DNA of 64,000 nucleotides from Trabulsiella odontotermitis (GTDB lineage: Bacteria; Pseudomonadota; Gammaproteobacteria; Enterobacterales; Enterobacteriaceae). A program made the position numbers and the translations under genes. Where the stretch lies: assembly GCF_001297775.1 (NCBI RefSeq), contig NZ_LIFX01000010.1, positions 124,001-188,000 on the forward strand. The letters run 5' to 3'. The notes under the pieces are model-generated. The model did not search any database, was not told the origin of the DNA, and saw only the letters and a list, made by a program, of their open reading frames with translations. Below, piece after piece: positions 16,821-27,654 of this stretch (position 1 is its first letter; each line of letters begins with the position of its first letter).

Positions 16821-17117
16821 TTACACGCTTTTTAGCGCCTCGATAAAACGCGGTTCTTTCTCAAGCAGGTTTAATACCTTAAGCGCGATGCCGGTGGGCA
16901 CGCGACGGTGGAGTTCCCACGACTGCACCAGGCTAACGCTCGCGCCGACCGCCTGCGCAAATTCAGACTGTTTCATTCCCATGCTGGTACGTAGTTTTTT
17001 CACATCCGGAATAGCATGGCGGTGAACATGTTCAGGTGCAGGCTCACACTCACCGTTTTCAATGGCTACCATCTCGTTAACACTGGTGAGCAGATCGTCA
17101 AAAAGCCTTTTTTCCAT
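16821..17117 (-). CDS. HigA-type antitoxin, XRE helix-turn-helix
   Basis: 98 residues. The C-terminal two thirds form an XRE-type DNA-binding domain (LRTSMGMKQSEFAQAVGASVSLVQSWELHRRVPTG, recognised in parts). It is downstream of, and 42 bases from, the RelE-like toxin gene. The toxin-first order and protein sizes match HigBA2/NadS-type modules, where the antitoxin neutralises the toxin and represses the operon. The pair lies where E. coli has murQP/ucpA. Function is inferred from family and pairing. Confidence 0.82.
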   Translation of the reverse strand: MEKRLFDDLLTSVNEMVAIENGECEPAPEHVHRHAIPDVKKLRTSMGMKQSEFAQAVGASVSLVQSWELHRRVPTGIALKVLNLLEKEPRFIEALKSV

Positions 17118-17159
17118 TAATTTATCTCCGTATGGAAAGCGTAAATTGCCGCAGGTAAT

Positions 17160-17486
17160 TCACTTCATCAAAAGAATGGCTTTTGCAATGGCCTGTTTTT
17201 CTTTCTCGGTTAAATCATCTTTAACGTTTTTAGGGTATACCATCAGCAGATAGATCCTTGCGCTGCTCAGTTTCAAATAGTAGATAATGCGGACACCGCC
17301 ACGCTTTCCCGCCACGTTTTTGCGGCTCCACCTGACTTTCTGGCAGCCGCCTGTACCGGCTATGGTATCGCCCTGGTCGTGGTGCTCCAGCAACCAGGTC
17401 TGAAACTCGCGAAATTCATCATCCATCATGATGGCGCTTCGAGCCCTGCTGAATGACGGTGTCTCGATAAAAGACAGATACTTCAT
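17160..17486 (-). CDS. HigB/RelE-type toxin
   Basis: About 108 residues from the ATG at 17486, which has GGAAG seven bases upstream; the open frame extends 20 codons further but without a better ribosome site. It has the RelE/HigB-2 pattern: a middle GTGGCQKVRWSRKNVAGKRGG followed by RIIYYLKLSSARIYLLMVYPKN. HigB-family toxins are ribosome-dependent mRNA endonucleases; activity here is inferred. The antitoxin gene lies downstream. A palindrome about 37 bases upstream may be the operator. Confidence 0.8.
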   Translation of the reverse strand: MKYLSFIETPSFSRARSAIMMDDEFREFQTWLLEHHDQGDTIAGTGGCQKVRWSRKNVAGKRGGVRIIYYLKLSSARIYLLMVYPKNVKDDLTEKEKQAIAKAILLMK

Positions 17487-17835
17487 CATGCGCTTCCATC
17501 TCATGACATAACGACTGTAATACGTACCCTGTACGCACACAAGCATTCTGTGAACAATATGTGCGTGGGTTTATACCAGTGCATGCAAGGCATCAAAATG
17601 GAATTTATGGCGCGGAGCGTTTTTTCTCTTTGATTTACGAGGCGCTTTCCAGAATGGAGCGGACCACACTGTCGGTGGGCAGGTGTCATATGTTGCACGT
17701 TGAGTCTAAGCCGCCTGCTCCCTTATTCTCTTTTCAACTTCTAAATCACCAAACGGTATATAAAACCGTTACAGCTTTAACCCTGGTTATAAATATGATG
17801 ATCATAGAGTCGTCACATTTCGATAAGGGTGCGCA
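17487..17835. other. Divergent higBA/cysP intergenic region with the cysP promoter
   Basis: 349 bases without a credible gene. The half nearer cysP (about 17720-17830) is AT-rich with an AACGGTATATAAAACCGTT-like inverted repeat at about 17753-17770, in the position of the CysB-responsive cysP promoter of E. coli, and a TATAAATATGATG -10 region near 17788. The left half holds the palindrome of the toxin-antitoxin operon. CysB control is inferred from the family. Confidence 0.55.
17523..17535. promoter_or_regulatory. Palindrome upstream of the toxin-antitoxin operon, possible operator
   Basis: CGTAC-CCT-GTACG, a perfect 5+3+5 inverted repeat located 37-49 bases upstream of the toxin start. HigA-type antitoxins bind such palindromes to repress their own operon. 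Assignment to this antitoxin is an inference. Confidence 0.4.
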
Positions 17836-18855
17836 ATGGTCGTTGTTAAATCACTGAAAAAAGGATATCTGGCGCTGGGCGCGTTGGTGCTGCTGGCAGC
17901 ACAGGCGCAGGCGACGGAGTTGCTCAACAGCTCCTACGATGTTTCACGCGAGCTGTTTGCGGCCCTCAACCCGCCGTTTGAACAGCAGTGGGCGAAAGAC
18001 AATGGCGGCGACAAGCTGACTATCAAACAATCCCATGCGGGATCTTCAAAGCAGGCGCTGGCGATTCTGCAGGGCTTAAAAGCAGACGTTGTAACTTATA
18101 ACCAGGTGACTGATGTGCAGATCCTGCACGATAAAGGCAACCTGATCCCGGCTGACTGGCAGACCCGTTTGCCGAACAACAGCTCACCGTTCTACTCCAC
18201 CATGGCGTTCCTGGTGCGCAAAGGCAACCCGAAGAACATCCACGACTGGAACGATCTGGTGCGTCCGGATGTGAAGCTGATTTTCCCGAACCCGAAAACC
18301 TCCGGCAATGCGCGCTATACGTATCTGGCAGCGTGGGGCGCGGCGAACAAAGCGGATGGTGGCGACAAAGCCAAAACCGAACAGTTCATGACTCAGTTCC
18401 TGAAAAATGTGGAAGTGTTTGATACCGGCGGTCGCGGCTCGACAACTACGTTCGTTGAGCGTGGGCTGGGCGATGTGCTGATCACCTTCGAATCCGAAGT
18501 GAACAACATCCGTAAGCAGTACGAAGAGCAGGGTTTCGAAGTCGTGGTGCCGAAAGTGAATATCCTCGCCGAGTTCCCGGTGGCGTGGGTGGATAAAAAT
18601 GTCAAAGCCAACGGTACTGAGAAAGCAGCGAAAGCGTACCTGAACTGGCTTTACAGCCCGCAGGCGCAGACCATCGTCACCGATTATTACTACCGTGTGA
18701 ACAACCCGGAAGTGATGAACAAGCTGAAAGATAAATTCCCGCAGACCGAACTGTTCCGCGTGGAAGACCAGTTTGGCGCCTGGCCTGAGGTGATGAAAAC
18801 CCATTTTGCCAGTGGCGGCGAGCTGGACAAGCTGCTGGCGGCGGGGCGTAAGTAA
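17836..18855 (+). CDS. cysP: CysP, thiosulfate/sulfate-binding periplasmic protein
   Basis: 339 residues (E. coli 338). Signal peptide to about residue 26 ([12 protein letters not shown]). The mature part is a type II periplasmic binding protein that delivers thiosulfate and sulfate to CysTWA. The AAGGGTG ribosome site precedes the ATG. First gene of cysPTWA-cysM; the stop overlaps the cysT start by one base (TAATG). Confidence 0.96.
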   Translation: MVVVKSLKKGYLALGALVLLAAQAQATELLNSSYDVSRELFAALNPPFEQQWAKDNGGDKLTIKQSHAGSSKQALAILQGLKADVVTYNQVTDVQILHDKGNLIPADWQTRLPNNSSPFYSTMAFLVRKGNPKNIHDWNDLVRPDVKLIFPNPKTSGNARYTYLAAWGAANKADGGDKAKTEQFMTQFLKNVEVFDTGGRGSTTTFVERGLGDVLITFESEVNNIRKQYEEQGFEVVVPKVNILAEFPVAWVDKNVKANGTEKAAKAYLNWLYSPQAQTIVTDYYYRVNNPEVMNKLKDKFPQTELFRVEDQFGAWPEVMKTHFASGGELDKLLAAGRK

Positions 18856-19688
18856 TGTTTGCAGTCTCATCCCGGCGTGTGCTGCCGGGCTTTACCTTAA
18901 GCCTCGGCACCAGTCTGCTGTATGTCTGCCTGATCCTGTTATTGCCGCTGAGCGCGCTGGTGATGCAGCTGGCGCAGATGAGCTGGGCGCAGTACTGGGA
19001 AGTCATCAGCAACCCGCAGGTGGTCGCGGCCTATAAGGTCACGTTGCTGTCGGCGTTTGTGGCTTCGCTGTTTAACGGGGTGTTCGGCCTGCTGATGGCG
19101 TGGATCTTAACTCGCTACCGCTTTCCGGGGCGTACGCTGCTGGATGCGCTGATGGATCTGCCGTTTGCGCTGCCGACAGCCGTGGCAGGTCTGACGCTGG
19201 CATCGCTATTCTCCGTTAACGGTTTTTACGGTGAATGGCTGGCGAAATTCGATATCAAAGTGACCTACACCTGGCTCGGCATCGCGGTGGCGATGGCCTT
19301 TACCAGCATCCCTTTTGTGGTGCGTACCGTCCAGCCGGTGCTGGAAGAGCTGGGGCCCGAATACGAAGAAGCGGCGGAAACGCTCGGCGCCACGCGACTG
19401 CAGAGTTTCCGCAAAGTGGTGTTGCCGGAACTGTCACCGGCGTTGCTGGCGGGTGTGGCGCTGTCGTTTACCCGCAGTCTCGGCGAGTTTGGCGCGGTGA
19501 TTTTCATCGCCGGGAATATCGCGTGGAAGACGGAAGTCACCTCGCTGATGATTTTTGTCCGCTTGCAGGAGTTTGATTACCCGGCGGCGAGCGCGATTGC
19601 TTCGGTGATCCTCGGCGCCTCATTACTGCTGCTGTTTTCCATCAACACCCTGCAAAGTCGTTTTGGTCAACGCGTGGTAGGTCACTAA
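18855..19688 (+). CDS. cysT: CysT (CysU), sulfate/thiosulfate ABC permease
   Basis: 277 residues, as in E. coli. Polytopic inner-membrane permease of the MetI-like family; the ABC-coupling EAA loop is recognisable as EEAAETLGATRLQSFRKVVLP at about 172-192. It pairs with CysW to form the channel. One-base overlaps with cysP and cysW point to coupled translation. Confidence 0.95.
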   Translation: MFAVSSRRVLPGFTLSLGTSLLYVCLILLLPLSALVMQLAQMSWAQYWEVISNPQVVAAYKVTLLSAFVASLFNGVFGLLMAWILTRYRFPGRTLLDALMDLPFALPTAVAGLTLASLFSVNGFYGEWLAKFDIKVTYTWLGIAVAMAFTSIPFVVRTVQPVLEELGPEYEEAAETLGATRLQSFRKVVLPELSPALLAGVALSFTRSLGEFGAVIFIAGNIAWKTEVTSLMIFVRLQEFDYPAASAIASVILGASLLLLFSINTLQSRFGQRVVGH

Positions 19689-20563
19689 TGGCGGAAGTTA
19701 CGCAATTGAAACGCTATGACACTCCCCGCATCAACTGGGGGAAATGGTTTCTGATTGGCTCCGGGGTGCTGGTTTCGGCCCTCATCCTGCTGGTGCCGAT
19801 GATCTATATCTTTGTGCAGGCGTTCAGCAAAGGGCTGATGCCGGTGCTGCAGAATCTGGCTGACCCGGACATGCTGCACGCCATCTGGCTGACAGTGCTG
19901 ATCGCACTGATTACCGTGCCGGTCAACCTGGTGTTTGGCACGCTGCTGGCCTGGCTGGTGACGCGCTTTAACTTTCCGGGCCGCCAGTTACTGCTGACGC
20001 TGCTGGACATTCCGTTTGCTGTATCGCCGGTGGTGGCGGGGCTGGTCTATCTGCTGTTTTACGGCTCCAACGGCCCGCTGGGCGGCTGGCTCGACGAACA
20101 TAATCTGCAAATCATGTTTGCCTGGCCGGGTATGGCGCTGGCGACGATTTTTGTCACCTGTCCGTTTGTGGTGCGCGAGCTGGTGCCGGTGATGCTGAGC
20201 CAGGGCAGTAACGAAGACGAAGCCGCGGTGCTGCTGGGCGCGTCTGGCTGGCAGATGTTCCGCCGCGTGACGTTGCCGAACATCCGCTGGGCGCTGCTGT
20301 ATGGCGTGGTGCTGACCAATGCGCGCGCTATCGGCGAGTTTGGCGCGGTGTCGGTGGTTTCCGGCTCGATTCGCGGTGAAACGCTGTCGCTGCCGCTACA
20401 GATTGAATTACTTGAGCAGGATTACAACACCGTTGGCTCGTTTACCGCCGCGGCCCTGCTGACGTTGATGGCTATTTTGACCCTGTTTTTGAAGAGTATG
20501 TTGCAGTGGCGCCTGGAAAATCAGGAAAAGCGCGCGCAACAGGAGAAACATCATGAGCATTGA
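19688..20563 (+). CDS. cysW: CysW, sulfate/thiosulfate ABC permease
   Basis: 291 residues, as in E. coli. Second permease of the sulfate/thiosulfate importer. The coupling loop [21 protein letters not shown] is near 180-200. The C-terminus is charged ([12 protein letters not shown]). It overlaps cysA by 11 bases. Confidence 0.95.
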   Translation: MAEVTQLKRYDTPRINWGKWFLIGSGVLVSALILLVPMIYIFVQAFSKGLMPVLQNLADPDMLHAIWLTVLIALITVPVNLVFGTLLAWLVTRFNFPGRQLLLTLLDIPFAVSPVVAGLVYLLFYGSNGPLGGWLDEHNLQIMFAWPGMALATIFVTCPFVVRELVPVMLSQGSNEDEAAVLLGASGWQMFRRVTLPNIRWALLYGVVLTNARAIGEFGAVSVVSGSIRGETLSLPLQIELLEQDYNTVGSFTAAALLTLMAILTLFLKSMLQWRLENQEKRAQQEKHHEH

Positions 20564-21647
20564 GATTGCCAGTATTAAAAAATCTTTTGGTCGCACCCAG
20601 GTGCTGAATGATATCTCCCTCGATATTCCGTCGGGTCAGATGGTGGCGCTGCTCGGGCCGTCCGGCTCCGGCAAAACCACACTGCTACGTATTATTGCCG
20701 GGCTGGAGCACCAGACCAGCGGGCAGATCCGTTTTCACGGCACGGATGTCAGCCGTCTGCATGCGCGTGATCGCAAAGTGGGATTTGTATTCCAGCACTA
20801 CGCCCTGTTCCGCCACATGACGGTATTCGACAATATCGCGTTCGGCCTGACGGTACTGCCGCGTCGTGAACGCCCGAATGCGGCGACGATCAAAGCTAAA
20901 GTGAACAAGCTGCTGGAGATGGTGCAACTGTCGCATCTCGCGGATCGGTATCCGGCCCAGCTTTCCGGCGGGCAAAAGCAGCGCGTGGCGCTGGCCCGTG
21001 CGCTGGCGGTGGAACCGCAAATCCTGCTGCTCGACGAGCCTTTTGGCGCGCTGGATGCACAGGTGCGTAAAGAGCTGCGTCGCTGGCTGCGTCAGTTGCA
21101 TGAAGAGCTGAAATTCACCAGCGTATTCGTTACCCACGATCAGGAAGAAGCGCTGGAAGTGGCGAATCGTGTGGTGGTGATGAGCCAGGGGAATATCGAG
21201 CAGGTTGATGTGCCGGATCAGGTCTGGCGTGAACCGGCGACCCGTTTCGTGCTGGAATTTATGGGCGAGGTTAATCGCCTGAAAGGTATTGTACGCGGCG
21301 GGCAGTTCCACGTCGGCGCGCACCGCTGGCCGCTGGGTTACACGCCCGCATATCAGGGACCGGTGGATCTGTTCCTGCGTCCCTGGGAGATAGACATCAG
21401 CCGTCGCACGAATCTCGATTCGCCGTTGCCGGTCCATGTGCTGGAAGCCAGCCCGAAAGGGCATTACATCCAGCTGGTGGTGCAGCCGCTCGGCTGGTAT
21501 CCGGATCCGCTGACCGTGGTGATGCAGGACGATGAGGTCCCGCAGCGCGGGGATCGCCTGTTTGTTGGTCTGCAAAACGCGCGCCTTTATAACGGCAATG
21601 AGCGTATCGAAAATCGCGCGGATCTTGCTCTGGCTGAATCTGCCTGA
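20553..21647 (+). CDS. cysA: CysA, ATPase of the sulfate/thiosulfate importer
   Basis: 364 residues (E. coli 365). ATP-binding cassette protein: Walker [10 protein letters not shown] at 35-43, signature LSGGQKQR near 135, Walker B ILLLDEPF near 155, and a C-terminal TOBE-like domain from about 240. It energises CysTW on the cytoplasmic face. A pair of REP-like hairpins separates it from cysM. Confidence 0.96.
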   Translation: MSIEIASIKKSFGRTQVLNDISLDIPSGQMVALLGPSGSGKTTLLRIIAGLEHQTSGQIRFHGTDVSRLHARDRKVGFVFQHYALFRHMTVFDNIAFGLTVLPRRERPNAATIKAKVNKLLEMVQLSHLADRYPAQLSGGQKQRVALARALAVEPQILLLDEPFGALDAQVRKELRRWLRQLHEELKFTSVFVTHDQEEALEVANRVVVMSQGNIEQVDVPDQVWREPATRFVLEFMGEVNRLKGIVRGGQFHVGAHRWPLGYTPAYQGPVDLFLRPWEIDISRRTNLDSPLPVHVLEASPKGHYIQLVVQPLGWYPDPLTVVMQDDEVPQRGDRLFVGLQNARLYNGNERIENRADLALAESA

Positions 21648-21669
21648 TAGGTTAGGGTTACGTAGTTTT

Positions 21670-21739
21670 GCCGGGTGGCGCTGCGCTTACCCGGCCAACA
21701 TACAATTTCTGCAGGCCCGGTAAGCGAAGCGCACCGGGC
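21670..21739. repeat. Pair of inverted REP-like hairpins between cysA and cysM
   Basis: Two 25-26-base hairpins with GCCGGGT...ACCCGGC and GCCCGGT...ACCGGGC arms lie head to head, 19 bases apart, as in BIME/REP elements of enterobacteria. The second is followed by TTTTTATT and could also terminate transcription. It sits 20 bases before the cysM start. Confidence 0.75.
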
Positions 21740-21758
21740 TTTTTATTGGGCAAAAAGC

Positions 21759-22670
21759 GTGAATACATTAGAAGACACCATCGGCAATACCCCTCTGGTC
21801 AGACTGCAGCGGATGGGGCCGGATAACGGCAGCGAAATTTGGGTCAAACTGGAAGGCAACAATCCGGCCGGGTCGGTAAAAGACAGGGCCGCGTTGTCGA
21901 TGATCGTTGAGGCGGAAAAGCGTGGCGAGATTAAACCCGGCGACGTGTTGATCGAAGCGACCAGCGGAAATACCGGCATTGCGCTGGCGATGATTGCCGC
22001 CCTGAAAGGCTATCGCATGAAGCTGCTGATGCCAGACAACATGAGCCAGGAGCGTCGTTCTGCGATGCGTGCCTATGGTGCTGAGCTGATTCTGGTCTCA
22101 AAAGAGCAGGGTATGGAAGGCGCCCGCGATCTGGCGCAGGCGATGGCTGATCGTGGCGAAGGCAGGCTGCTGGATCAGTTCAACAATCCCGATAATCCCT
22201 ACGCGCATTACACCACCACCGGGCCGGAGATCTGGCAGCAAACCGGTGGTCGCATCAGCCATTTTGTTTCCAGCATGGGCACGACCGGCACCATTACCGG
22301 TGTTTCACGTTTTCTGCGCGAGCAGGCAAAACCCGTCACTATTGTTGGCCTGCAACCGGAAGAGGGGAGCAGTATTCCGGGGATCCGCCGCTGGCCACAA
22401 GCCTACATGCCTGGCATCTTCAATGCCGCACTTGTGGACCAGGTACTGGATATTCACCAGCGGGAAGCAGAAAATACCATGCGCGAGCTGGCGGTACGCG
22501 AAGGGATCTTCTGCGGCGTCAGCTCAGGCGGCGCGGTCGCCGGGGCGCTGAGAGTAGCGACAGCACATCCCGGTGCGGTGGTAGTAGCGATTATTTGCGA
22601 TCGGGGCGATCGCTACCTTTCCACCGGCGTATTTGGAGAAGAAAGCTACAGCCAGGGGGCAGGAATTTAG
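21759..22670 (+). CDS. cysM: CysM, cysteine synthase B
   Basis: 303 residues from a GTG at 21759, equal to E. coli CysM; the longer open frame upstream runs through the REP-like hairpins and is not real. PLP enzyme that makes cysteine from O-acetylserine and sulfide, or S-sulfocysteine from thiosulfate. PLP lysine Lys41 (NPAGSVKDR) and phosphate loop TSGNTGIA are present. No strong ribosome site precedes the GTG. The stop lies five bases before the pdxK ATG, so the two genes may be co-transcribed; E. coli has yfeK/yfeS between them. Confidence 0.94.
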   Translation: MNTLEDTIGNTPLVRLQRMGPDNGSEIWVKLEGNNPAGSVKDRAALSMIVEAEKRGEIKPGDVLIEATSGNTGIALAMIAALKGYRMKLLMPDNMSQERRSAMRAYGAELILVSKEQGMEGARDLAQAMADRGEGRLLDQFNNPDNPYAHYTTTGPEIWQQTGGRISHFVSSMGTTGTITGVSRFLREQAKPVTIVGLQPEEGSSIPGIRRWPQAYMPGIFNAALVDQVLDIHQREAENTMRELAVREGIFCGVSSGGAVAGALRVATAHPGAVVVAIICDRGDRYLSTGVFGEESYSQGAGI

Positions 22671-22674
22671 ACAC

Positions 22675-23514
22675 ATGGAAATGATTTTATTTCGCGACAA
22701 GACCCGCGCGCAGCAGGCAGATATTGTCGCCGTGCAGTCTCAGGTGGTTTATGGCAGTGTCGGTAACAGCGTCGCCGTACCGAACATTAAGCTGCATCAG
22801 TTGAATGTGCTGGCGGTGCCGACGGTACTGTTCAGCAACACACCGCATTACGATACGTTTTATGGCGGGGTGATCCCGGATGAGTGGTTCAGCGGCTATC
22901 TGGCGGCGCTGGACGAGCGCGATGCGCTGCGTCATCTGCAGGCGGTCACAACCGGTTATATGGGCACCGCCAGCCAGATAGCGATTCTGGCGACGTGGCT
23001 GGCAGCGCAGCGGGAGAAGCACCCGCATTTGCTGGTTATGGTCGACCCGGTGATTGGCGATACCGACAGCGGGATTTACGTCAAACCCGAATTGCCGGAC
23101 GCCTACCGTCAACTGCTGTTGCCGCTGGCGCAGGGCATTACGCCGAACGTGTTTGAACTGGAAGTGTTAACCGGCAAGCCGTGTCGGGATCTCGATTCCG
23201 CTATCGCGGCGGCCAAAGGGCTGTTATCTGACACGCTGAAATGGGTTGCCATCACCAGCGCACCGGTTAACGACGGCAGCGATCGCGTTCATGTGGTGTT
23301 GGTTTCGTCCAGTGGCGTTGCGGTGAGTCATTACCCGCGCGTGGCGGCGGAACTTAAAGGCACGGGCGATCTGTTCTGTTCGGAGCTGGTGAGCAACATC
23401 GTGCAGGGCAAACCGCTGGCAGAAGCCGTACAGGCCGCGGGAGACAGGGTAGTGGATGTGATGCGCTACACCCTCGAAAAGGGCTATGACGAGCTGATTT
23501 TACCGGCGCTGTAA
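22675..23514 (+). CDS. pdxK: PdxK, pyridoxal/pyridoxine/pyridoxamine kinase
   Basis: 279 residues from ATG 22675 ([20 protein letters not shown]); the E. coli protein has 283. It phosphorylates vitamin B6 vitamers in the cytoplasm for PLP salvage. Ribokinase-like fold with [13 protein letters not shown] near 25, [15 protein letters not shown] near 120 and the anion-hole motif GTGDLF near 225. GGGGGCAGG in the cysM 3' end is a likely ribosome site, which suggests coupling to cysM. Confidence 0.93.
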   Translation: MEMILFRDKTRAQQADIVAVQSQVVYGSVGNSVAVPNIKLHQLNVLAVPTVLFSNTPHYDTFYGGVIPDEWFSGYLAALDERDALRHLQAVTTGYMGTASQIAILATWLAAQREKHPHLLVMVDPVIGDTDSGIYVKPELPDAYRQLLLPLAQGITPNVFELEVLTGKPCRDLDSAIAAAKGLLSDTLKWVAITSAPVNDGSDRVHVVLVSSSGVAVSHYPRVAAELKGTGDLFCSELVSNIVQGKPLAEAVQAAGDRVVDVMRYTLEKGYDELILPAL

Positions 23515-23520
23515 TGCGAA

Positions 23521-23545
23521 AATGGCGCCCGGAGGCGCCATTTTT
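23521..23545. terminator. Bidirectional terminator between pdxK and crr
   Basis: AATGGCGCC, loop CGGA, GGCGCCATT with T-run TTTTTATT to the right and A-run AAAAT to the left. The stem is perfect and it lies between the convergent pdxK and crr. Confidence 0.8.
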
Positions 23546-23570
23546 ATTGCTGTGCAGCAAGAAGCAAAAT

Positions 23571-24080
23571 TTATTTCTTGATGCGGATAACCGGCGTTTC
23601 GCCCACGGTTACGCTACCGGACAGTTTGATCAGCTCTTTGATCTCGTCCATGTTAGAGATCACAACCGGTGTCAGGGTTGATTTCGCTTTTTCTTCCAGC
23701 AGCGGCAGATCAAATTCGATAACCGGATCGCCAACTTTCACGCGCTGACCCTCTTCAGCAATACGCTTGAAGCCTTCGCCTTTCAGTTCAACGGTATCGA
23801 TACCGAAGTGGACGAACAGCTCAATGCCGCTATCAGATTCAATAGAAAACGCATGGTTGGTTTCAAAAATTTTACCGATGGTGCCGTCTACAGGCGCAAC
23901 CATCTTGTTGCCAGTTGGTTTGATAGCGATGCCATCACCAACGATTTTCTCAGCAAAAACAACATCCGGCACATCTTCGATGTTGACGATTTCGCCAGAG
24001 AGCGGTGCAACAATCTCAATGGTTCCGGTGTCTTTTTTGTCATCAGAAACCAGAGATTTTAGTTTATCGAACAAACCCAT
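23571..24080 (-). CDS. crr: Crr, glucose-specific PTS enzyme IIA
   Basis: 169 residues, as in E. coli. Takes phosphate from HPr and passes it to EIICB-Glc; it also controls adenylate cyclase and inducer exclusion. The active-site His91 ([11 protein letters not shown]) and supporting His76 (ETNHAFS) are present. Third gene of ptsHI-crr, 40 bases after ptsI. Confidence 0.97.
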   Translation of the reverse strand: MGLFDKLKSLVSDDKKDTGTIEIVAPLSGEIVNIEDVPDVVFAEKIVGDGIAIKPTGNKMVAPVDGTIGKIFETNHAFSIESDSGIELFVHFGIDTVELKGEGFKRIAEEGQRVKVGDPVIEFDLPLLEEKAKSTLTPVVISNMDEIKELIKLSGSVTVGETPVIRIKK

Positions 24081-24120
24081 GATCTTCTCCTAAGCAGTAA
24101 ATTGGGCCGCATCTCGTGGA

Positions 24121-25848
24121 TTAGCAGATTGTTTTTTCTTCAATGAACTTGTTAACCAGCGTCATTAACTCGTCCGTTGTCGGTTGAGCAAGAGCCTGCT
24201 CTGCTAACACCTTCGCATCTTCGAAGTTCGTGTTCCGAATAATCTTCTTAATGCGCGGGATGGAAATGGCGCTCATAGAGAATTCGTCCAGACCCATACC
24301 CAGCAACAGAAGTGTAGCACGTTCGTCACCTGCAAGCTCACCACACATGCCAGTCCATTTACCTTCTGCATGAGAAGCATCAATAACTTGCTTGATCAAG
24401 TTCAGTACGGACGGTGACATCGGCTGGTAGAGATGTGAAATCATATCATTACCACGGTCAACTGCCAGAGTGTACTGCGTTAAATCATTGGTACCAATAC
24501 TAAAGAAGTCGACTTCTTTGGCCAGATGACGTGCAATGGTCGCCGCTGCGGGGGTTTCCACCATTACGCCGATCTCAATGCTTTCGTCAAAGGCTTTACT
24601 TTCATCGCGCAGTTCCTGCTTGTAAATCTCAATCTCTTTCTTCAGTGCGCGCACTTCTTCAACAGAGATGATCATCGGGAACATAATGCGCAGTTTTCCG
24701 AAAGCGGATGCGCGGAGAATAGCGCGAACCTGGTCACGCAGGATCTCTTTGCGATCCATGGCGATGCGCACAGCGCGCCAGCCCAGGAACGGGTTCTCTT
24801 CTTTCGGGAAATTCATGTACGGCAGTTCTTTATCACCGCCGATGTCCATGGTACGAACGATCACGGCCTGAGAGCCACAGGCTTCAGCCACCGCTTTGTA
24901 GGCCGCAAACTGCTCTTCTTCTGTCGGCAGCGCGTCACGGTCCATGAACAGGAATTCGGTACGATACAGACCAACGCCTTCTGCGCCGTTGCGCTCTGCG
25001 CCTTCGACGTCACGCACGGTACCGATGTTGGCGCAAACTTCGACCTGATGACCATCCAGCGTAATGGCTGGCAGATCTTTCAGTTTCGCCAGTTCGGCTT
25101 TTTCAGTCGCTACCTGCTCCTGAACAGCGCGCAGTTTGTCGATCTCTTCGTTGGTCGGGTTGACGTAAACCTTGTTGTTTACGGCATCCAGAATCAGATA
25201 ATCGTCGTTTTTCACCTGAGAGGTGACACCGCCAGTACCCACGATGGCAGGCAGTTCCAGAGAACGCGCCATGATGGAGGTGTGCGAGGTACGGCCACCA
25301 GCGTCAGTGATGAAACCCAGCACCTTTTTCAGGTTCAGCTGTGCGGTTTCGGACGGGGTCAGGTCAGCGGCAACCAGGATAACTTCATCCTGAATCGCGC
25401 TCAGGTCGATGATTGCCAGACCGAGAATATTGCGCAGCAGACGTTTACCGATGTCACGCACGTCAGCCGCACGTTCTTTCAGGTATTCGTCATCGAGTTC
25501 TTCCAGCGCAGTGGCCTGACCTTCAATAACTTCATGAGCCGCTGCATCAGCAGTCATGTGTTTATCTTTAATCAGGGCTATGATTTCCTGCTCCAGCTCC
25601 TCATCTTCAAGCAGCATGATATGCCCCTCGAAGATGGCTTCTTTTTCTTCACCGAAAGTTTCACCAGCTTTGGTTTTGATCGCTTCCAGTTGCGCAGATG
25701 CCTTAGCACGCCCGTTCAGAAAACGCTCAACTTCCTGGTCAGCCTTGTCGGCAGAAATCTTTTTCCGGTCAATGACGATTTCGTCTTCTTTCAGCAGAAG
25801 TGCTTTGCCGAAAGCGATACCCGGGGATGCTAAAATGCCTGAAATCAT
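24121..25848 (-). CDS. ptsI: PtsI, PTS enzyme I
   Basis: 575 residues, as in E. coli. Accepts phosphate from PEP on His ([13 protein letters not shown], near 185-197) and passes it to HPr. The PEP-binding barrel carries GTNDLTQY and the CGELAGDE motif near the C-terminus. It lies 45 bases downstream of ptsH in the operon. Confidence 0.97.
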   Translation of the reverse strand: MISGILASPGIAFGKALLLKEDEIVIDRKKISADKADQEVERFLNGRAKASAQLEAIKTKAGETFGEEKEAIFEGHIMLLEDEELEQEIIALIKDKHMTADAAAHEVIEGQATALEELDDEYLKERAADVRDIGKRLLRNILGLAIIDLSAIQDEVILVAADLTPSETAQLNLKKVLGFITDAGGRTSHTSIMARSLELPAIVGTGGVTSQVKNDDYLILDAVNNKVYVNPTNEEIDKLRAVQEQVATEKAELAKLKDLPAITLDGHQVEVCANIGTVRDVEGAERNGAEGVGLYRTEFLFMDRDALPTEEEQFAAYKAVAEACGSQAVIVRTMDIGGDKELPYMNFPKEENPFLGWRAVRIAMDRKEILRDQVRAILRASAFGKLRIMFPMIISVEEVRALKKEIEIYKQELRDESKAFDESIEIGVMVETPAAATIARHLAKEVDFFSIGTNDLTQYTLAVDRGNDMISHLYQPMSPSVLNLIKQVIDASHAEGKWTGMCGELAGDERATLLLLGMGLDEFSMSAISIPRIKKIIRNTNFEDAKVLAEQALAQPTTDELMTLVNKFIEEKTIC

Positions 25849-25893
25849 AACCCTACCTTTACTTGTGACTGATATTTAAAAGAACTCCAGAAC

Positions 25894-26151
25894 TTACTCG
25901 AGTTCCGCCATCAGTTTTACCAGATGCTGTACTGCTTTTTGTTCGTCGTCACCTTCTGCGGCGATAGTAACAACAGTGCCCTGGGTCAGACCCAGAGTTT
26001 GTAGTTTGAACAGGCTTTTTGCGCTGGCGCTTTTGCCGTTGGAGGTCACAGTGATCTCAGAGGTGAAGCCTTTCGCTTCTTTAACAAACTGAGCAGCAGG
26101 GCGGGTGTGCAGACCGTTCGGAGCGGTAATAGTAACTTCTTGCTGGAACAT
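25894..26151 (-). CDS. ptsH: PtsH, HPr phosphocarrier
   Basis: 85 residues. Phosphocarrier of the sugar phosphotransferase system; the phospho-accepting His15 is in NGLHTRPAA, and the Ser46 region ([10 protein letters not shown]) is conserved. First gene of ptsHI-crr. The promoter lies in the 378-base gap to cysK. Confidence 0.98.
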   Translation of the reverse strand: MFQQEVTITAPNGLHTRPAAQFVKEAKGFTSEITVTSNGKSASAKSLFKLQTLGLTQGTVVTIAAEGDDEQKAVQHLVKLMAELE

Positions 26152-26529
26152 TATATTTCCCCAACTTATAGGTTTAGTGTTGTGGAACTAAAGTCTAGCC
26201 TGGCGGCTTGACTTTAGCCTGTATTGTTAGCGCCGACGTTTTCGATCGCGACTCAGAAAATTATCCGCAATCCTGACGGGCACTTTTGGCCACTGACGTT
26301 TAGCTCGTCATTAAACATTATGCCGCGAAAGCGGGACTTGAACCAAATCATAAAATCGATTCAGCAAGCGGAAATCCTGTAATGAATAATTTCGCGCTTC
26401 AAAATAAATGTGATGGTTAAATACCAGACCCGACGAGGTGAAGCAATGGCAGGGGGGGTAAAAATTTGAAGTACGCCACAAAAAAGCACCCGGACGGGTG
26501 CTTTTTTACGCAGCATCTTCAACCTGGCA
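26152..26529. other. ptsH promoter region and cysK terminator, no gene
   Basis: 378 bases with no credible gene. The cysK terminator is at the right end. The rest holds the ptsH promoters; in E. coli these are CRP- and Cra-dependent, but I could not place clear sites here by eye. Confidence 0.5.
26480..26507 (-). terminator. cysK terminator
   Basis: AAAAAAGCACCCGGACGGGTGC followed by TTTTTTA. The GCACCCG/CGGGTGC stem is perfect and flanked by A- and T-runs, so it works in both directions. It lies 22 bases after the cysK stop. Confidence 0.8.
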
Positions 26530-27501
26530 TCACTGTTGCAGTTCTTTCTCAGTGAAGAGATCAGCGAACAGTGCGGTGCTCAGATAACGCTCACCCGAAG
26601 ACGGTAGGATAACCACAATATTCTTATTGGTAAAGGTTTCATCTTCCTGGAGCTTCAGCGCTGCCGCGACGGCGGCTCCGGAGGAGATCCCTGCCAGAAT
26701 ACCTTCTTCTTCCATCAGCTGACGCGCCGTGGAAATGGCTTCTTCGTTGGTGATGGGAACGACTTTGTCGATAAGCTTCAGATCCAGGTTACCTGGAATG
26801 AAGCCCGCGCCGATACCCTGAATTTTGTGCGGACCGGGTTTGATTTCTTCACCCGCCAGCGCCTGCGCGATGACCGGTGAATCTGCCGGTTCAACCGCCA
26901 CGGTAATCAGGTCCGTTTTGCCTTTGGTGCCTTTGATGTAGCGAGTGACGCCAGTCAGCGTACCACCGGTACCTACACCCGAGATAAACACGTCGACCTG
27001 GCCGTCAGTGTCTTCCCAGATTTCCGGGCCGGTGGTTTTCTCGTGAATTTCCGGGTTGGCCGGGTTACTGAACTGCTGCAGCAGCAGGTATTTTTCCGGA
27101 TCGCTTGCAACAATTTCTTCCGCTTTCTGAATCGCGCCTTTCATGCCTTTTGCGCCTTCCGTCAGCACCAGATTGGCGCCCAGCGCTTTAAGCAGCTTAC
27201 GGCGTTCAATACTCATGGTTTCTGGCATGGTCAGCGTCAGCTTGTAACCGCGCGCGGCGGCAACGTAGGCCAGCGCAATCCCGGTGTTACCGCTGGTCGG
27301 CTCAACGAGCTCGACGCCAGGCTTCAGTACGCCACGCTTTTCGGCATCCCAAATCATATTGGCACCGATACGGCATTTGACGCTAAAGCTTGGGTTACGG
27401 GATTCTACCTTCGCGAGAATGCGTCCGTTACCGATTCGGTTCAGTCGAACCAGCGGCGTATGACCGATTGTCAGCGAATTATCTTCAAAAATCTTGCTCA
27501 T
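26530..27501 (-). CDS. cysK: CysK, cysteine synthase A
   Basis: 323 residues, as in E. coli. PLP-dependent O-acetylserine sulfhydrylase making cysteine from sulfide. Lys42 ([11 protein letters not shown]) binds [12 protein letters not shown] is the phosphate loop. In enterobacteria it complexes with CysE and can activate certain CDI toxins. Transcribed from its own, CysB-dependent promoter in the family. Confidence 0.97.
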   Translation of the reverse strand: MSKIFEDNSLTIGHTPLVRLNRIGNGRILAKVESRNPSFSVKCRIGANMIWDAEKRGVLKPGVELVEPTSGNTGIALAYVAAARGYKLTLTMPETMSIERRKLLKALGANLVLTEGAKGMKGAIQKAEEIVASDPEKYLLLQQFSNPANPEIHEKTTGPEIWEDTDGQVDVFISGVGTGGTLTGVTRYIKGTKGKTDLITVAVEPADSPVIAQALAGEEIKPGPHKIQGIGAGFIPGNLDLKLIDKVVPITNEEAISTARQLMEEEGILAGISSGAAVAAALKLQEDETFTNKNIVVILPSSGERYLSTALFADLFTEKELQQ

Positions 27502-27622
27502 AGCCCGTCCTTAACTGTTTGAAATTGGGAACCGCCCTCAGCATACCTGCTCAGGCAATATGCGGAAGTACGGATTTCGCATATCTATATGCAGATGTGA
27601 AATAAAGATGATCGGTATGGAA

Positions 27623-27650
27623 TAAGGGTGGCATAAGCCACCCGTTTTTT
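27623..27650 (-). terminator. Hairpin after cysZ
   Basis: Stem GGGTGGC/GCCACCC with TTAT-type loop lies just after the cysZ stop. In the cysZ direction the T-run is imperfect (TTATT), so a weak terminator is likely; the other face has a better T-run but no gene is known to end there. Confidence 0.45.
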
Positions 27651-27654
27651 CAGA

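Noticed and set aside
17561-17857. 98-codon frame upstream of cysP
   Set aside because: It overlaps the conserved cysP promoter and the cysP start and has no homology that I recognise.
24526-25833. 435-codon frame antisense to ptsI
   Set aside because: ptsI is complete with its His and PEP motifs; the antisense frame looks like a low-information shadow.
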